This document shows, piece after piece, positions 43,525 through 52,508 of a DNA stretch of 64,000 nucleotides. Each line of letters opens with the position of its first letter. The first letter of the stretch is position 1. The translations under genes were made by a program, and so were the position numbers. Under the pieces are notes generated by a model that searched no databases, was not told where the DNA came from, and worked only from the letters and a program-made list of their open reading frames with translations. The DNA is from Pseudomonas azadiae (GTDB taxonomy: Bacteria; Pseudomonadota; Gammaproteobacteria; Pseudomonadales; Pseudomonadaceae): contig NZ_JAHSTY010000002.1 in NCBI RefSeq assembly GCF_019145355.1, positions 1,798,001 through 1,862,000 of the forward strand, in the 5' to 3' direction.

Positions 43525-44859
43525 TGCCACCACCTTGCGCACGGTCAGCAGCGCGTCACGCAACGCCGGCATCGCCAGCGAGCCCAACGCCAGCCGCAAC
43601 GCATGCGGGACATGGGCAGAAACGGCAAACGGCTCGGCGGTGGACACCGAAATGTGCTCGCGCTGCAAGGCCATGGCGACCTGATCGGCGCGGGCCTCTT
43701 CGGCCAGGGGCAACCACAAGAAATACGATGAGGGATGGCTGGTGTAGGCCAGCCCTTTGAGCACCTGCGCCGCCAGGGCCTGCCGCGCCTGGGCATCCTC
43801 GCGCTTTTGCGCTTCCAGTTGCGCGACGGTGCCATCTTCGATCCACGCCACCGCAATCGCACTCATCACGCCTGGGACGTTCCAGGTGGTGGCCATGATC
43901 GTGCGCTCCAGTGTCTTCACCCATTCCCGGGGCGCCGCGACAAAGCCCACGCGCAGACCGGTCGCGACACTTTTCGAGAGCCCGCCCACGTACACCGTGC
44001 GTTCCGGCGCCAGGCTCGCCACGGGCGGCGGCGGGTTTGCGGCGAGGAACGCGTAGGCCGCGTCTTCGATGATGATCAGGTCGTGCTGGCGGGCGATGGC
44101 GACCAACCGCTCGCGCTGCGCCCGGTCCATCACCCAGCCCAAAGGATTGTGCAGCGTCGGCATGCTGTACACGGCCCGCACCGGGCGGCGGCGACACAGG
44201 TTTTGCAGGGCGTCCAGGTCTGTGCCGGCGGGCGTCACCGGGATCGCGACGATTTCCAGGTGCAGGGTCTCGGCGAGCACCTTGAACCCCGAATAGGTCA
44301 ACGCATCCACGGCGACCACATCGCCGGGCTTGAGCAGCGCCATCAGCGTCACCGCCAAGCCGTGCTGGGCGCCGCTGACCAACAGCACCTGCTCGGCCTG
44401 CACAGTCAGCCCACGATTGAGCAAATGCCGGGCGACGGCGGCACGCTCGTGCAAACGCCCCGCGTGAGGCTGGTAACGCAACAGGGCTTCTAGGTCACCG
44501 GACAGCGCCAACTGGCGTAACGCCGTGCGCAGCAGGTCGGCCTGGCCCGGCAACGCGGGGTAGTTGAAATTGAGGTCGCGCATGCCCGCTGCAACCGTCA
44601 TCTGCCCACTGCCCTGCCCTGGCGGCAACAAGATTTCGCGCACAAAGGTGCCACGCCCGGTTTCACCGCTGACCAGCCCCATCGCCGCAAGCTCGCTGTA
44701 CACGCGGCTCGCGGTGACCAGCGCCAGGCCGTGCTCGGCGGCCAGTTGGCGGTGAGTCGGCAGCCGCGTGCCGGGCGGCATTTTGCCGCTGCGGATGTCC
44801 TCGGCGAACCTGTCGACCAGTAACTTGTAGCGGGCACGCGGCATAGGGGATGTATCCAT
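43519..44859 (-). CDS. MocR-type GntR/aminotransferase regulator
   Basis: 446 residues from the ATG at 44859. The N-terminal GntR winged helix (residues about 8-75, with LPTHRQLAAEHGLALVTASR) is joined to a fold-type I aminotransferase domain with the PLP lysine in GGLSKSVATGLRVGFV. MocR proteins bind PLP and an amine or amino-acid ligand and act as regulators. It is divergent from the EamA permease at 44937 over 77 bases, the usual MocR-exporter pair. Confidence 0.92.
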   Translation of the reverse strand: MDTSPMPRARYKLLVDRFAEDIRSGKMPPGTRLPTHRQLAAEHGLALVTASRVYSELAAMGLVSGETGRGTFVREILLPPGQGSGQMTVAAGMRDLNFNYPALPGQADLLRTALRQLALSGDLEALLRYQPHAGRLHERAAVARHLLNRGLTVQAEQVLLVSGAQHGLAVTLMALLKPGDVVAVDALTYSGFKVLAETLHLEIVAIPVTPAGTDLDALQNLCRRRPVRAVYSMPTLHNPLGWVMDRAQRERLVAIARQHDLIIIEDAAYAFLAANPPPPVASLAPERTVYVGGLSKSVATGLRVGFVAAPREWVKTLERTIMATTWNVPGVMSAIAVAWIEDGTVAQLEAQKREDAQARQALAAQVLKGLAYTSHPSSYFLWLPLAEEARADQVAMALQREHISVSTAEPFAVSAHVPHALRLALGSLAMPALRDALLTVRKVVAG

Positions 44860-44936
44860 GACAATTTTTTGATTGTCTTTATGCTCGCCCCTAGGATGGC
44901 CCAAGCGCAACCCTTCTTTCTGGCGGGCATCTCCTC

Positions 44937-45827
44937 ATGGAACGTACATCTTTCTTCAGCACCCTGGGTACAAGCACCCAAGGCTGGATCAACGGTTTTA
45001 TCGGCGTGCTGATTTTCAGCGGTTCATTGCCCGCCACGCGCCTGGCCGTAATGGAGTTCGACCCCGTGTTCCTTACCATGGTGCGTGCCGTCATCGCCGC
45101 CAGCCTGGGCTTGCTGCTGCTGTGGCTGTTCAAGGAAAAACGCCCTGCGCGCCACCAATGGATGCCCCTGGCAATCGTCGCCCTTGGCGTGGTGATCGGC
45201 TTCCCGCTGCTCACCGCCCTCGCGCTGCAATACGTGACCTCGGCCCACTCCATCGTGTTCATCGGCCTGCTGCCGCTGGCCACCGCCGTGTTTGGTGTCC
45301 TGCGTGGCGGTGAGCGGCCGCGCCCGGTGTTCTGGCTGTTTTCGACCCTGGGCAGCATGCTGGTGATGGGTTATGCCGTCGTCCAAGGCCTGAGCGCCGC
45401 GCCCGTCGGCGACCTGTTGATGCTGTTGGCGGTGCTGGTGTGCGGCCTGGGCTACGCCGAAGGCGCCACGCTGTCGCGCAGCCTGGGTGGCTGGCAGGTG
45501 ATCTGCTGGGCGCTGGTGATCTCGCTGCCGGTGGTCTTGCCGCTGAGCCTGATCCTGGCGCCGTCGAGTTTTGCCGGCATCAGCCTGCCGGCCTGGCTGA
45601 GCCTGGGTTACGTGGCGTTGTTCAGCATGTTGATCGGTTTTGTGTTCTGGTATCGCGGCCTGGCCCAGGGGGGCATTGCGGCCGTCGGCCAGCTGCAATT
45701 GCTGCAACCGTTCTTCGGCCTGGCACTGGCGGCGGGCCTGCTGCACGAACAGGTGAGCCTGGGCATGGTGCTGGTGACGGTCGCGGTGATCGGCTGCGTC
45801 GCCGGTGCAAGGAAGTTCGCCCGTTAA
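44937..45827 (+). CDS. EamA/DMT family transporter
   Basis: 296 residues with about ten membrane segments in two EamA halves (LPATRLAVMEFDPVFLTMVR and FWYRGLAQGGIAAVGQLQL are typical). Such permeases export amino acids or pyridoxal-like metabolites. Divergent from a MocR regulator that probably activates it. The coding end overlaps the converging YceI gene by four bases. Confidence 0.88.
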   Translation: MERTSFFSTLGTSTQGWINGFIGVLIFSGSLPATRLAVMEFDPVFLTMVRAVIAASLGLLLLWLFKEKRPARHQWMPLAIVALGVVIGFPLLTALALQYVTSAHSIVFIGLLPLATAVFGVLRGGERPRPVFWLFSTLGSMLVMGYAVVQGLSAAPVGDLLMLLAVLVCGLGYAEGATLSRSLGGWQVICWALVISLPVVLPLSLILAPSSFAGISLPAWLSLGYVALFSMLIGFVFWYRGLAQGGIAAVGQLQLLQPFFGLALAAGLLHEQVSLGMVLVTVAVIGCVAGARKFAR

Positions 45828-46375
45828 CGCTGCGGCGCGACCATCTTGAACTTGATGTTGATGTCATTGGACACCACGCTGTTGCCGGCCCACTCGCCCT
45901 CGCCAATCCTGAAGTCGCCACGCTTGAGAATGAACTCACCGTCGAACACGCCAATGCCATCCAGCTCCTTGAGCAGCACCTGCACATCAACCGGCTGCGT
46001 GGTGCCTTTGATGGTCAGGTGCCCGCTGATCCTGAAGCGGTTACCGCCCAGGGCCTTGACCGAAGTGGATTCATACACGCCCACCGGATAGGTGGCGGTA
46101 TCGAACCAAGAGGCACGTTGCAGGGTGTCATTGGCGTCGTCGCTCCCCGCGTTGATGCTGGCGAGCTGAATCTTGAGCCGTGCATGCCCCGCCTCCGGCC
46201 GCTGGGTATCGAAGGTCAGCGTGCCCTCAAACTGGCCGAACGTGCCATACACCCGCTGCCCCAACTGCTGGTAGGTGAAGCTGATCTGACTGGCGGCAGG
46301 GTTGACGTCGGTGTACTCCACCGCCTGTGCATTGGCGATACAACCCAGGGCGAGCAGTAGAATTCCACGTTTCAT
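45824..46375 (-). CDS. YceI family periplasmic protein
   Basis: 183 residues from the ATG at 46375 (MKRGILLLALGCIANAQA is the signal peptide). The lipocalin-like YceI domain begins with DVNPAASQISFTYQQLGQ and contains GTFGQFEGTLTFD and FRISGHLTIKGTTQPVD. YceI proteins bind isoprenoid or polyprenoid lipids in the periplasm, and some are induced by alkaline or osmotic stress. Ligand not deducible. Confidence 0.9.
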   Translation of the reverse strand: MKRGILLLALGCIANAQAVEYTDVNPAASQISFTYQQLGQRVYGTFGQFEGTLTFDTQRPEAGHARLKIQLASINAGSDDANDTLQRASWFDTATYPVGVYESTSVKALGGNRFRISGHLTIKGTTQPVDVQVLLKELDGIGVFDGEFILKRGDFRIGEGEWAGNSVVSNDINIKFKMVAPQR

Positions 46376-46462
46376 GCCGCGCTCTCCAAACAAATGCATG
46401 TATTCCCATCAGGCGCCTGTCCTGCTAAACAGAGTAGCCGCTCACCACAATAAGGACTTTGC

Positions 46463-46957
46463 ATGCATTCCCCGTCTCTGCAAGACATCACGGCCCCGGA
46501 AGGCGTCTGCTACGGCTGCGGCACCAGCAACCCACAGGGCCTGCACATCAAGAGCCGCTGGGACGAAGACCGCATCCACGTCATCGCCGAGTATCAACCC
46601 GAGCCCCACTACACCGGCTGGCCCGACCTGGTCTACGGCGGCCTGATCGCCATGCTGGTGGACTGCCATTCCAACTGGACCGCCATGGCCTACCACTACC
46701 AGGCCGAACACCGCGAACCGGGCAGCCTGCCGCGTATCGATTGCGTCACCGGCAACCTGGGCATCAAATTCATCAAGCCCACCCCCATGGGCATCCCGCT
46801 GACCCTGCGCGCGCGGGTCGACGGCGACGTGGGCCGTAAAAGCCGTGTGGTCTGCGAGGTATACGCCGGCGACGTGCTCACCGCAATCGGTGACTCGGTG
46901 TTCGTGCGGGTCGACACCGCGCAACTGGCCGCCGCCGCCCATGGCCGCGAGGGCTGA
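46463..46957 (+). CDS. PaaI-type hotdog thioesterase
   Basis: 164 residues with a hotdog fold and conserved CYGCGTSNPQGLHIKS near the N-terminus. LVYGGLIAMLVDCHSNWTAM holds the catalytic acid region on the long helix. Relatives hydrolyse acyl- or aryl-CoA thioesters in the cytosol. It lies upstream of a dienelactone hydrolase gene on the same strand (44-base gap), which may be cotranscribed. Confidence 0.85.
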   Translation: MHSPSLQDITAPEGVCYGCGTSNPQGLHIKSRWDEDRIHVIAEYQPEPHYTGWPDLVYGGLIAMLVDCHSNWTAMAYHYQAEHREPGSLPRIDCVTGNLGIKFIKPTPMGIPLTLRARVDGDVGRKSRVVCEVYAGDVLTAIGDSVFVRVDTAQLAAAAHGREG

Positions 46958-47001
46958 ACCTGGTCTACATTGATTGCCACCGCCAATCGAGGACTGCACC
47001 G

Positions 47002-47889
47002 ATGACTCGTCTCACCGCCAAAGACTTTGCGCCCGAACTGCTGGAGCTCTACGACGGCTATGCCCATGGCAAGATCAACCGCCGCGAATTTCTCGACCGC
47101 GCCGCCCTGTTCACCTTGGGCGGCCTCACCGCCTCGGCCCTGCTCGCGGCGCTGAGCCCCAACTACGCCCTGGCCGAGCAGGTAAAATTCACCGACCCGG
47201 ATATCGTCGCCGACTACATCACCTACCCCTCGCCCAAAGGCAACGGTACCGTGCGCGGCTACCTGGTGCGGCCGGCCAAGGCCTCAGGCAAACTGCCGGC
47301 CGTGGTGGTGGTCCACGAAAACCGTGGCTTGAATCCCTATATCGAGGACGTCGCCAGGCGCCTGGCCAAGGCCGGCTTCATCGCGCTGGCACCGGATGGC
47401 CTGACCTCAGTGGGCGGTTATCCCGGCAACGACGAGAAAGGCGTGGCGCTGCAACAGACCGTCGACCCGACCAAGCTGATGAACGACTTCTTCGCCGCCA
47501 TCGAATGGCTGATGCACCACGACAACAGCACCGGCAAAGTCGGGATCACGGGCTTCTGTTATGGCGGTGGCGTGACCAACGCGGCGGCGGTGGCTTATCC
47601 GGAGTTGGGCGCGGCGGTGTCGTTTTACGGGCGCCAGCCAGAAGCCAAGGACGTACCCCGGATCAAGGCGCCGATCATGCTGCACTTCGGCGAGCTGGAT
47701 ACGCGGATCAATGAGGGCTGGCCTGCGTACGAAACGGCGCTGAAGACGGCAGGCACCACCTATGAAGCCTATATCTACAAGGGTGCCAACCATGGCTTCC
47801 ATAACGACTCGACACCGCGTTATGACAAGGCGGCGGCGAATCTTGCGTGGGAAAGGACATTAGGTTGGTTCCGCAAGTATCTGGTTTAA
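47002..47889 (+). CDS. Dienelactone hydrolase family protein (YghX-like), Tat signal
   Basis: 295 residues. The N-terminus has a twin-arginine-like signal (INRREFLDRAALFTLGG). The alpha/beta hydrolase core uses a Cys nucleophile in GFCYGGGVTN, Asp in FGELDTRINEG and His in GANHGFHND, as in dienelactone hydrolase. The E. coli counterpart YghX is uncharacterised. Substrate unknown; likely periplasmic. Confidence 0.88.
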   Translation: MTRLTAKDFAPELLELYDGYAHGKINRREFLDRAALFTLGGLTASALLAALSPNYALAEQVKFTDPDIVADYITYPSPKGNGTVRGYLVRPAKASGKLPAVVVVHENRGLNPYIEDVARRLAKAGFIALAPDGLTSVGGYPGNDEKGVALQQTVDPTKLMNDFFAAIEWLMHHDNSTGKVGITGFCYGGGVTNAAAVAYPELGAAVSFYGRQPEAKDVPRIKAPIMLHFGELDTRINEGWPAYETALKTAGTTYEAYIYKGANHGFHNDSTPRYDKAAANLAWERTLGWFRKYLV

Positions 47890-47948
47890 TGCGTTTTTTT
47901 TCCAACGGCAGGCGTTGAAATGAGCTGCCCACTTTTCGGAAACCCCTC

Positions 47949-49097
47949 ATGCTCCAACCGTTCATAGCACGCCATTCAACCGCGCTGGCGTTGTGCCTCG
48001 TCGCCGGCAACTGCCTGGCCGCGCCGGACCTGCGGGCGGTGGTGGACGCCAGCGTCGAGCCATTGATGCAGCAACAGTCCATTCCCGGCCTCGTCGTCGG
48101 CGTCGTGAAGGACGGCAAGACGGCGTACTTCAGCTATGGCGTCGCCAGCAAAGACACCCGACAGCCCGTCAGCGAAAACACCCTGTTCGAGATCGGTTCG
48201 GTGAGCAAAACCTTCACCGCCACCCTTGCCGGGTATGCCGTAGCGACCGGCAACCTGACCCTCAGCGACCCGGCCAGCCGGTATCTGCCCGCCTTGCGCG
48301 GCAGCCCGTTCGAGCACATCAGCGTGCTCAACCTGGGCACCTACAGCGCTGGTGGCCTGCCCCTGCAGTTTCCCCGCGAGGCCGATAACAACCCGCGCAT
48401 GATCAGCTATTTCCAGCACTGGAAACCCGACTTCGCCCCTGGCACCCACCGCCTGTATTCCAACCCGAGCCTGGGCCTGTTCGGCTACCTGGCGGCGCAA
48501 AGCCTGAAGCAGCCTTTCGATCAATTGATGCAGGACATCCTGCTGCCGAAACTGGGCCTGGAGCATACCTTTATCAAGGTGCCCAATGAGCAAATGAGCC
48601 TGTACGCCCAAGGCTATGGCAAGGACGGTAACCCCGTGCGCGTGGGCCCCGGGGCCCTCGACAGCGAAGCCTACGGCATCAAGACCAGCGCGTCGGACCT
48701 GCTGCACTACGTGCAGGTGAACATGCGCCCGGCAACGCTGGACCCTGCGCTGCAACGGGCCATCGCCACCACCCACACCGGCTACTACACCGTCGAAGGC
48801 ATGACCCAGGGCCTGGGTTGGGAGATGTATCCCTACCCGATCAAGCTTGATGCGTTGGTGGAGGGCAACTCAACAAAAATGGCCATCGAGCCGCACGAGG
48901 TCAACTGGCTCACCCCGCCGCAGGCGCCTGACGCCGATAGGCTGGTGAACAAAACCGGTTCCACCAATGGGTTTGGCGCGTATGTGGCGTATGTGCCGAG
49001 CAAGGGCATGGGCGTGGTGATATTGGCAAACAGGAACTACCCGAATGCGGAACGGGTGAAGGTAGCCCATGCAATCTTGAGCGCGCTAGGCCAGTAA
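47949..49097 (+). CDS. ampC: Class C beta-lactamase (AmpC-type)
   Basis: 382 residues with a signal peptide ending near CLAA (residue 25). All class C motifs are present: S84-V-S-K87, YSN (in RLYSNPSLG, near 174) and KTG (in NKTGSTNG, near 338). It hydrolyses cephalosporins and penicillins in the periplasm. No ampR gene is adjacent, unlike most Pseudomonas ampC loci, so regulation is unclear. Confidence 0.92.
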   Translation: MLQPFIARHSTALALCLVAGNCLAAPDLRAVVDASVEPLMQQQSIPGLVVGVVKDGKTAYFSYGVASKDTRQPVSENTLFEIGSVSKTFTATLAGYAVATGNLTLSDPASRYLPALRGSPFEHISVLNLGTYSAGGLPLQFPREADNNPRMISYFQHWKPDFAPGTHRLYSNPSLGLFGYLAAQSLKQPFDQLMQDILLPKLGLEHTFIKVPNEQMSLYAQGYGKDGNPVRVGPGALDSEAYGIKTSASDLLHYVQVNMRPATLDPALQRAIATTHTGYYTVEGMTQGLGWEMYPYPIKLDALVEGNSTKMAIEPHEVNWLTPPQAPDADRLVNKTGSTNGFGAYVAYVPSKGMGVVILANRNYPNAERVKVAHAILSALGQ

Positions 49098-49123
49098 GCG
49101 GCAATCGTTAGGACGAGTGCCGG

Positions 49124-50080
49124 TTAGTCGTCCTTCGCGAGTAACCGTTTGTAGTAGTCGTCTTCAGGGCGAAGCTGGAAATGGACGCTCTGTAAGAACG
49201 CATCCAACCGTCTGATGTTTACACTGGCGTCAAGCTGACGGATAGCATGCAAGCATTGCAGGAGGCCGCTATAGGCTTGCTCCATCAGATCCATGGCCTC
49301 CTTGAAAACGCCGGCATCTCCATACGCTTGAATGATTTGCTTTTTTTGATCCGAACTTCGCGCCCCCTTAATCAAGGGATCAGCCGCAAGTATCATCAAG
49401 AATGACTTTGGGCCGCCTTCCAAGTCCATAGCAAACCCTTTCACTCCAAAATGCGTCATATCAATGATGTCACGCAAATCATTAATATAACGATAATAGA
49501 TACCCAGCCCCCACAACATGGAGTCCAGCCACTTATAGACCTCCTCATTCAGCGGCTTCAAACACTGACAAGCCTCCAACAGAAATATGAAAAAGCAGCC
49601 AGTATTAGCTTTCGCAATACAACCATACTCTTCCAGCGTTAGCAGTGTTTTACTATCACTTGCCTCAAGGTCAAGAAACTGGCCAACATGCAAGCGTTCA
49701 ATACTTCTGATTCCAGCACAGACAACATCTAAATTATTCAGTTCGGCGAGTCGCTGAAGCCCCTCAACATGACCACACATTCCCGACAACAGTGCAGGAC
49801 CTTCGCCAAATTTCGTCCAAACAGAACGAACCCCACGGCGCAGTTCATCACGATCGAGTTGATCGTCTTGTATCAATGAGGACACGTTCATTTTCTCTAC
49901 CGCATCGCACAATATTCGAGTTTGTGAGGCGTGCAGACCGAACAATGTTGAAAGTGCCCTAGCCAGTTCGGTTCGAACGAGCTTCCCGCGTACGCGTTCT
50001 TGATATACGAACGGCTCGCGCCACTTGGCCTTGGCGCTTGAGTACCAAGTGTCATCAAGTTCTACGAAGGAATTGGGCAT
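49124..50080 (-). CDS. Class I polyprenyl (isoprenyl diphosphate) synthase of a terpene locus
   Basis: 318 residues from the ATG at 50080. The first aspartate-rich motif is intact (SSLIQDDQLD, D72-D73-x2-D76, followed by RRG), typical of chain-elongating polyprenyl synthases. The second motif reads N200-D201-L-R-D204, with Asn replacing the first Asp of DDxxD, and DLEGGPKS stands where DxxEGKxT is usual. It probably condenses IPP with an allylic diphosphate to a short prenyl chain such as GPP or FPP in the cytosol. Base composition is visibly poorer in GC than the flanks, so it was probably acquired by transfer. Divergent from the isomerase-terpene synthase fusion, which would use its product. 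No housekeeping function is implied. Confidence 0.85.
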   Translation of the reverse strand: MPNSFVELDDTWYSSAKAKWREPFVYQERVRGKLVRTELARALSTLFGLHASQTRILCDAVEKMNVSSLIQDDQLDRDELRRGVRSVWTKFGEGPALLSGMCGHVEGLQRLAELNNLDVVCAGIRSIERLHVGQFLDLEASDSKTLLTLEEYGCIAKANTGCFFIFLLEACQCLKPLNEEVYKWLDSMLWGLGIYYRYINDLRDIIDMTHFGVKGFAMDLEGGPKSFLMILAADPLIKGARSSDQKKQIIQAYGDAGVFKEAMDLMEQAYSGLLQCLHAIRQLDASVNIRRLDAFLQSVHFQLRPEDDYYKRLLAKDD

Positions 50081-50350
50081 AGAGAGGATCCCGCTGAGGA
50101 TGGGAATGAGGGTTTCCTCTCCCGTTCTACACTGTGAATTTTTCACGCGTAAAAGACCACCAGCACTAAAGGTCACAGCTCTACGTCGACGACACCTGAT
50201 TACAAAAGTTAGCAGGAACTAAAAGTGCCGAGTAAAATTTTTTATACCATTTTAATCTTTTCATCATTCCAAACCGATATAAATCGGTGCGCGTGCTCCT
50301 TGCGAGCCTAGGCTATATATCATTCTACTGTTATTCAGGAATATCTACGC
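50081..50350. promoter_or_regulatory. AT-rich divergent promoter region of the terpene locus
   Basis: 270 bases between the two terpene genes. The central part (50221-50290) is strongly AT-rich, and CTATATAT lies near 50313, about 30 bases before the start of the fusion gene. A ribosome-binding site (CAGGA) precedes the ATG at 50351. No known regulator motif was recognised. Confidence 0.5.
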
Positions 50351-51895
50351 ATGGAAGAATTACTCATCTTGGTCGACCCTAAAGACCGGCAGATCGGCAC
50401 TGCCGGAAAGTTGCGCGTGCATCAGAAGGGTTTTCTCCACCGCGCGTTTTCGATTTTTATATTTGATCAACAGTCCCGCTTGTTGTTACAACAACGAGCA
50501 GATGGTAAGTACCATTCTGCAGGCTTATGGAGCAATACATGTTGCGGACATCCGCGTCTCGGGGAAAAGACATTGGACGCTGCAAAACGACGATTAATGG
50601 GGGAAATGGGGCTGACGTGTGAACTGTCTGAGCACTTCGCATTTATCTATCAGAAACAACTTATGGAGGGGATGACGGAGCACGAGTACGATCATGTGCT
50701 GGTAGGCCGCAGCGTGACTGAACCCACCTTGAACCCTGATGAAGCCAAAGCCTACCGTTGGGTGCACCCCCTGGCGTTACAGGATGAATTGACACGCGCA
50801 CCCGAAACCTTCACGGTTTGGTTCCACCTTATCCTCGGGCGTTGGGGATTGCCTGAAATGGCAACTTTGGCAAGCCCTTTGCGGGATGCCAACCGGCCCT
50901 CGCCCGTCGCGGGGGGGGCCGCAAGCAGTGCCCTTTTCCGTCTGCCGCTCTGCTTTGAAAGAGAGTCCTATCCGCTTAGCCCCTTCACCAACCAAGCCCA
51001 ACAACATACTCGGCAATGGCTCAAGAATATGGGGCTGGAAGACACCCCTCATGCGGCGCGACAGCTGGACATCTACGATCCCGGCCGGTATGCCAGTTAC
51101 ATGTGGAGTAAAGCGCCCCTTGAGATATTGTGCATTCTTTCCGATCTGGTCGGCTGGTTCAGTTGCCAGGATGACTTTGCCGACGAGGATTGCGAGAACC
51201 CCGAAACCTTGGAGCAACTGATTCGCGGGGCCTATAACAGCGCCTTCACCGCCAATACGCTTGACCGCCGGCCGCTTGCTGCAGCGCTCGCGGATATCAT
51301 CCGACGAGCAGCCCGCCTGATGCCGCCACTCTGGAAGGAGCGGGTTGGCGAACAATATTTAAACTACCTTTTGCCCTGTGCAACAGCGCTGATGCATCGC
51401 ACACATAACACTCAGCCAGGAATCGACGGATTTCAAAGCCTGTGGCAGAACGCCGGCGGATTCCAGGTGTGCTTGGAGTTCACCTACATGGTCCAAAACA
51501 TTCAGTTACCGTCATCCCTGTATTACAGCCAACCCTGGCAGGAATTGCGGAGCCTCGCCCTGAACTTGTTTAAAGCAGTCAACGATTTGCTGTCTTTTCG
51601 AATCATGGAGAACCCTGACGACGATATTTACAACCTCCTTACCCATTTGAGACACACCCAGGGCTATTCGTCGGCGCAAGCGGCGCGAGAAGTCTCGCAA
51701 CGCATTGAGCTGTGGGCCAATCAGTTTGCAACTGCTCAGGCTCGGTTACCCGAGCGTTTGGCGAGCGCGGGCTACGACGAGCTTGCCCAGGAACAACTGG
51801 TGACATGCGCACAGGCTCTGCATGAGCAATTGCTTGGCAACGCCGCTTGGCATTTAGCCGTAGAGCGCTATCGGGAAATACGTTTTAAAGGCTAG
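50351..51895 (+). CDS. IPP isomerase-terpene synthase fusion protein
   Basis: 514 residues. Residues 1-175 are a complete type I isopentenyl-diphosphate isomerase of the Nudix fold: SNTCCGHP holds catalytic Cys65, and TEHEYDHVL supplies the metal/acid Glu112. A proline-rich linker (about 176-200) leads to a class I terpene synthase (about 205-514) with the N-terminal block WLKNMGLE, the metal motif D274-D275-x2-D278, an NSE-like triad N411, S415, E420 and a C-terminal R506-Y507. The spacing S415 to E420 is one residue longer than the canonical NDxxSxxxE. The protein would isomerise IPP to DMAPP and cyclise a prenyl diphosphate; the product is unknown. It pairs with the divergent polyprenyl synthase. 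Confidence 0.88.
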   Translation: MEELLILVDPKDRQIGTAGKLRVHQKGFLHRAFSIFIFDQQSRLLLQQRADGKYHSAGLWSNTCCGHPRLGEKTLDAAKRRLMGEMGLTCELSEHFAFIYQKQLMEGMTEHEYDHVLVGRSVTEPTLNPDEAKAYRWVHPLALQDELTRAPETFTVWFHLILGRWGLPEMATLASPLRDANRPSPVAGGAASSALFRLPLCFERESYPLSPFTNQAQQHTRQWLKNMGLEDTPHAARQLDIYDPGRYASYMWSKAPLEILCILSDLVGWFSCQDDFADEDCENPETLEQLIRGAYNSAFTANTLDRRPLAAALADIIRRAARLMPPLWKERVGEQYLNYLLPCATALMHRTHNTQPGIDGFQSLWQNAGGFQVCLEFTYMVQNIQLPSSLYYSQPWQELRSLALNLFKAVNDLLSFRIMENPDDDIYNLLTHLRHTQGYSSAQAAREVSQRIELWANQFATAQARLPERLASAGYDELAQEQLVTCAQALHEQLLGNAAWHLAVERYREIRFKG

Positions 51896-52439
51896 AGAGC
51901 ACCATCGGGGGATACGTCGGCATACGCTACGACCGCAATGTGCAGTGGGTGAAACTCAATAAGCCTCGGGCGGTTCATGGGCGCAGTATCCTGATGCGCG
52001 AAGTGGAGGCAGTGCCCATCTCCTTTCGCGTGTTGATAGCCACGTTGATGTCAGAAAAACACCTGAGCTGAACAGTGACCCTGCCTGCAATGCAAGTGAA
52101 GTGCGCCAGTCAGGATGCTCCAACTGAACCACTGCTTTCGCGGGCAAGCCCGCTGCCACAGCTGGATCGAACCAGTTGAAGCCGGCGCCGAGGACACTGC
52201 CTGGAGCTGACTCGCCCGTTTGACTCGGCGATCGACACGCCGGTGCCGCCGAGGCATATACACCTGATGCTCGGGTCGAAGGCGCTGTAGGAGAAGCCAC
52301 GACCTGCAGTTCGACAAATACCCCAAGGAGTTTGTTGCCCAATGGCATGAACGGCGCGGGCTGCCCGTTCAGCGCCACGGACTTTTTTTGCCATAAAAAA
52401 ATCAAGCCTTGTGTGGACAGGCGAAATCGCGAAATTGTA
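51896..52439. other. Intergenic stretch with decayed coding remnants
   Basis: Two plus-strand fragments look like ends of lost genes: 51897-52071, encoding TIGGYVGIRYDRNVQWVKLN and ending EKHLS, and 52298-52396, ending WHERRGLPVQRHGLFLP. Neither has a start or recognised family. A scrap of REP-like sequence (CGCGGGCAAGCCCGCTGCCA) lies at 52139. This marks the edge of the acquired terpene segment. Confidence 0.5.
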
Positions 52440-52450
52440 GATTGGATACA
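52440..52450. promoter_or_regulatory. GATTGGATACA operator-like site upstream of the deaminase gene
   Basis: Exact 11-base match to sites at 14959, 58416 and 58634. It is 58 bases before the deaminase start. The core TTG-N4-CA resembles FCD-type GntR operators; the probable binder is the GntR protein at 55190. Confidence 0.65.
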
Positions 52451-52508
52451 GTTGACAATTTAAGCGCAATTTCACCCCCACAAACCACAACAAAAAAAGG
52501 TACTTGAA

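Noticed and set aside
45440..46360. Plus-strand frame across the EamA and YceI ends
   Set aside because: It overlaps two recognised genes in other frames and shows no domain.
47949..49097. AmpR-regulated ampC locus
   Set aside because: No ampR gene is adjacent; the divergent neighbour is the polyprenyl synthase, so inducible AmpR control cannot be claimed from this window.
51956..52405. 149-codon minus-strand frame upstream of the deaminase gene
   Set aside because: No plausible domain, Ala/Ser-rich, and it contains REP-like sequence.
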